From: Acinetobacter sp. MB5
GTDB lineage: Bacteria > Pseudomonadota > Gammaproteobacteria > Pseudomonadales > Moraxellaceae
Direction of reading: 5' to 3'
Length of the DNA stretch: 33,696 nt
NCBI RefSeq assembly: GCF_003261585.1
Contig: NZ_POVU01000025.1
Span: forward strand, 1 to 33,696
Position 1 is the first letter of the stretch, and every line of letters starts with the position of its first letter. The translations under genes and the position numbers were made by a program. This document shows, piece by piece, positions 32,226 to 33,696 of the stretch. A model generated the notes under the pieces. That model was given only the letters and a program-made list of their open reading frames with translations, was not told the origin of the DNA and searched no databases.

Positions 32226-32249
32226 CGGTACTGCATGATCCTGTTTGCT

Positions 32250-33029
32250 TTATACAATAAAGTCTTTTAACGCCTGATTAAAGTGTTCTGGTTGCTCAAT
32301 GTTGGAAATATGTGAGGCTGCGATTTCGACCAGCGCTGCGCCGTGAATCTGTTGCTGCATAAATTGCCCATCGGCAACAGTGGTTACAGGGTCAGCAGAG
32401 CCCGCAATAATCAGCACTGGAATGTGGATATTGGCGATTTCATCACGTAAATCGGTGTTGGCTAATGCTTCGCAGCACTGGGCATAACCTTCGGCACTGC
32501 CTACTGCCAAATTTTCACTCAGACTTTTAATTAAAGCAGCATTCTTTTCAATAAAAGCCTCAGTAAACCAACGTGTTGCGGCAGTTGCAGCAATCGGTTG
32601 TAAACCTTGAGTGCGTACCAAAGCAGCACGGTCTTGCCAAGCTTGTGCTTGTCCGATTTTTGCTGCGGTATTGCACACCACCACTTTTTTAAAGCGTTCT
32701 GGAAAATAACGTGCTAGCCACTGACCTGTCAGACCTCCCATGGAAATTCCACAGAAGCAAGCTTTTTGAATATTGAGATGATCGAGTAAATCAATCACAT
32801 CTTGTGCGAGTTCAGCACAACCAAAAGATGTTGTTGCAGCTGACGATGCGCCGTGTCCACGCGTGTCATAGGCAATCACAAAAAAATCTTTTTGGAAAAA
32901 ATCAATCTGCATTTGCCACATACTGAGGTTGGTTCCCAGTGAGTTGGAAAAGATCAAAGCGGGATTTTTGGCATCACCAAAAGTTTGATAGTTCAACGTA
33001 ATGTGCTGTGAAGTTACAAAATTTGGCAT
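32250..33029 (-). CDS. catD: 3-oxoadipate enol-lactonase
   Basis: About 259 residues from the ATG at 33029, with GAGG well spaced upstream. This is an alpha/beta hydrolase: oxyanion region FSNSLGTNLSMWQ, nucleophile Ser96 in CGISMGGL, catalytic Asp in GSADPVTT and His in ASHISNIEQPEHF. The reaction is hydrolysis of beta-ketoadipate enol-lactone to beta-ketoadipate in the beta-ketoadipate pathway. It starts 4 nt after the thiolase gene. In Acinetobacter the protocatechuate operon has pcaB between the thiolase and lactonase genes, whereas the catechol operon has catF-catD adjacent; this order therefore favours catD over pcaD. Confidence 0.85.
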   Translation of the reverse strand: MPNFVTSQHITLNYQTFGDAKNPALIFSNSLGTNLSMWQMQIDFFQKDFFVIAYDTRGHGASSAATTSFGCAELAQDVIDLLDHLNIQKACFCGISMGGLTGQWLARYFPERFKKVVVCNTAAKIGQAQAWQDRAALVRTQGLQPIAATAATRWFTEAFIEKNAALIKSLSENLAVGSAEGYAQCCEALANTDLRDEIANIHIPVLIIAGSADPVTTVADGQFMQQQIHGAALVEIAASHISNIEQPEHFNQALKDFIV

Positions 33030-33033
33030 CAGT

Positions 33034-33696
33034 TTATTCCTCAACTCGCTCAATAATCAAAGCAATGCCCTGACCGACACCAATACACATTGAACACAGT
33101 GCGTATTTTCCGCCTGTCTGTTCAAGCTGATTGAGTGCAGTCGTCACCAGACGCGCACCTGAAGCACCGAGTGGATGACCGAGTGCAATCGCACCACCGT
33201 TTGGATTGACACGTGCATCATCATCCGCCAAGCCAAGGTCACGGGTACAAGCGAGTGCTTGTGCCGCAAAGGCTTCGTTCAGTTCAATCACATCCATCTG
33301 TGCCAAAGTCAAATTGGCCTGTTTCAGTAATTTCTTGATCGCAGGGGCTGGGGCAAAGCCCATGATGCGTGGTTCAACACCCACTGTAGTGGCTGCAACA
33401 ATCTTGGCGCGCGCTTTCAGTTCGTATTTGGCAACGGCTTCATCCGATGCAATTAGCAGTGCCGCTGCACCATCATTAATGCCCGAGGCATTGCCCGCAG
33501 TCACGCTACCTTCGGCTTTCACCACAGGTTTGAGTTTGCTGAGTGCTTCAATGGTGGTGGCACGCGGGTGTTCATCGGTATCAATAACAATCGGATCACC
33601 TTTGCGCTGTGGAATGGTGACAGGCACGATTTCATTGGCAAAGTAACCTTTGGCTTGTGCAGCAGCCGTACGTTGCTGGCTGTTTAAGGCAAACTT
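33034..33696 (-). CDS. catF: Beta-ketoadipyl-CoA thiolase, 5' end outside the window
   Basis: The C-terminal 220 residues or so are visible; the frame runs off the window end. Typical thiolase landmarks are GNASGINDGAAALLIAS, ELNEAFAAQAL, the catalytic His in GGAIALGHPLGASGAR and the second Cys in ALCSMCIGVGQG. It cleaves beta-ketoadipyl-CoA to succinyl-CoA and acetyl-CoA. It is followed at 4 nt by the enol-lactonase gene, which points to the catBCIJFD operon rather than the pca operon. catF and pcaF are near-identical in function, so the symbol rests on gene order. Confidence 0.85.
   Translation of the reverse strand, partial: KFALNSQQRTAAAQAKGYFANEIVPVTIPQRKGDPIVIDTDEHPRATTIEALSKLKPVVKAEGSVTAGNASGINDGAAALLIASDEAVAKYELKARAKIVAATTVGVEPRIMGFAPAPAIKKLLKQANLTLAQMDVIELNEAFAAQALACTRDLGLADDDARVNPNGGAIALGHPLGASGARLVTTALNQLEQTGGKYALCSMCIGVGQGIALIIERVEE

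Noticed and set aside
32250..33696. Assignment to the protocatechuate (pca) operon
   Set aside because: In Acinetobacter the pca order places pcaB between the thiolase and lactonase genes; here they are 4 nt apart, as in the cat operon.
1..33696. CRISPR arrays, tRNA or rRNA genes, complete insertion sequences
   Set aside because: No regularly spaced repeats, cloverleaf-like sequences or transposase genes with terminal repeats were recognised on reading.

Overview
The window looks like chromosomal DNA of an Acinetobacter-type gammaproteobacterium (Moraxellaceae). This is inferred from low-to-moderate GC with AT-rich intergenic regions, a thiolase gene followed directly by an enol-lactonase gene (the catF-catD order of the catechol operon), an adjoining benzyl-alcohol/benzaldehyde (are-type) operon with its sigma-54 activator, and a CIO-type bd oxidase. 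No rRNA, tRNA, CRISPR array or intact insertion sequence was recognised.

Layout. 1-1600 is an AT-rich, decayed accessory stretch. It holds an open frame of unclear strand at the edge, two overlapping small membrane-protein genes that both look broken (one by a 4-bp duplication, one by an in-frame TAG), and a fragment of an AraC regulator. 1600-8221 is an amino-acid/small-molecule block: LysE exporter, AraC regulator, PLP-dependent threonine/hydroxyaspartate-type dehydratase with a divergent YheO/DauR-like regulator, PhzF-family protein, Bcr/CflA-type MFS exporter and a divergent LysR regulator. 8311-12130 (minus) is a five-gene type IV pseudopilin operon: PilE-like, FimT/GspH-like, PilV-like, PilW-like and a 667-residue PilX-like protein whose extra mass looks like a beta-solenoid. 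12595-16801 holds a CatB-type acetyltransferase, a SAM methyltransferase, a YddG-like exporter and a MocR regulator with a direct repeat in front of it.

16900-19443 (minus) is cydA-cydB plus a 43-aa DUF2474-like subunit, a CIO-type quinol oxidase. Divergent from it are a 51-aa membrane protein and an unrecognised 267-aa protein. 20760-22954 is a divergent pair, a KfrA-like coiled-coil DNA-binding protein and a tyrosine recombinase, with palindromes between them, resembling a plasmid-derived module. 22956-26230 holds a thioesterase-family protein, a DUF1615 lipoprotein overlapping a HAD-IB phosphatase, and a small unknown protein.

26593-33696 (minus) is an aromatic catabolic block. An areR-like sigma-54 activator precedes an outer-membrane channel, benzaldehyde dehydrogenase (areC-like) and benzyl alcohol dehydrogenase (areB-like). 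Between regulator and operon lie two palindromes 32 bp apart and a -24/-12 promoter, an almost complete sigma-54 control region. Upstream is the end of a cat operon (catF partial, catD). Together these genes would take benzyl alcohol to benzoate and, after benzoate dioxygenase steps encoded elsewhere, catechol to TCA intermediates.

The most promising candidates for something undescribed are the pseudopilin operon with the giant PilX-like protein, the KfrA-like/recombinase pair, and the 51-aa plus 267-aa unknown genes beside the oxidase operon.
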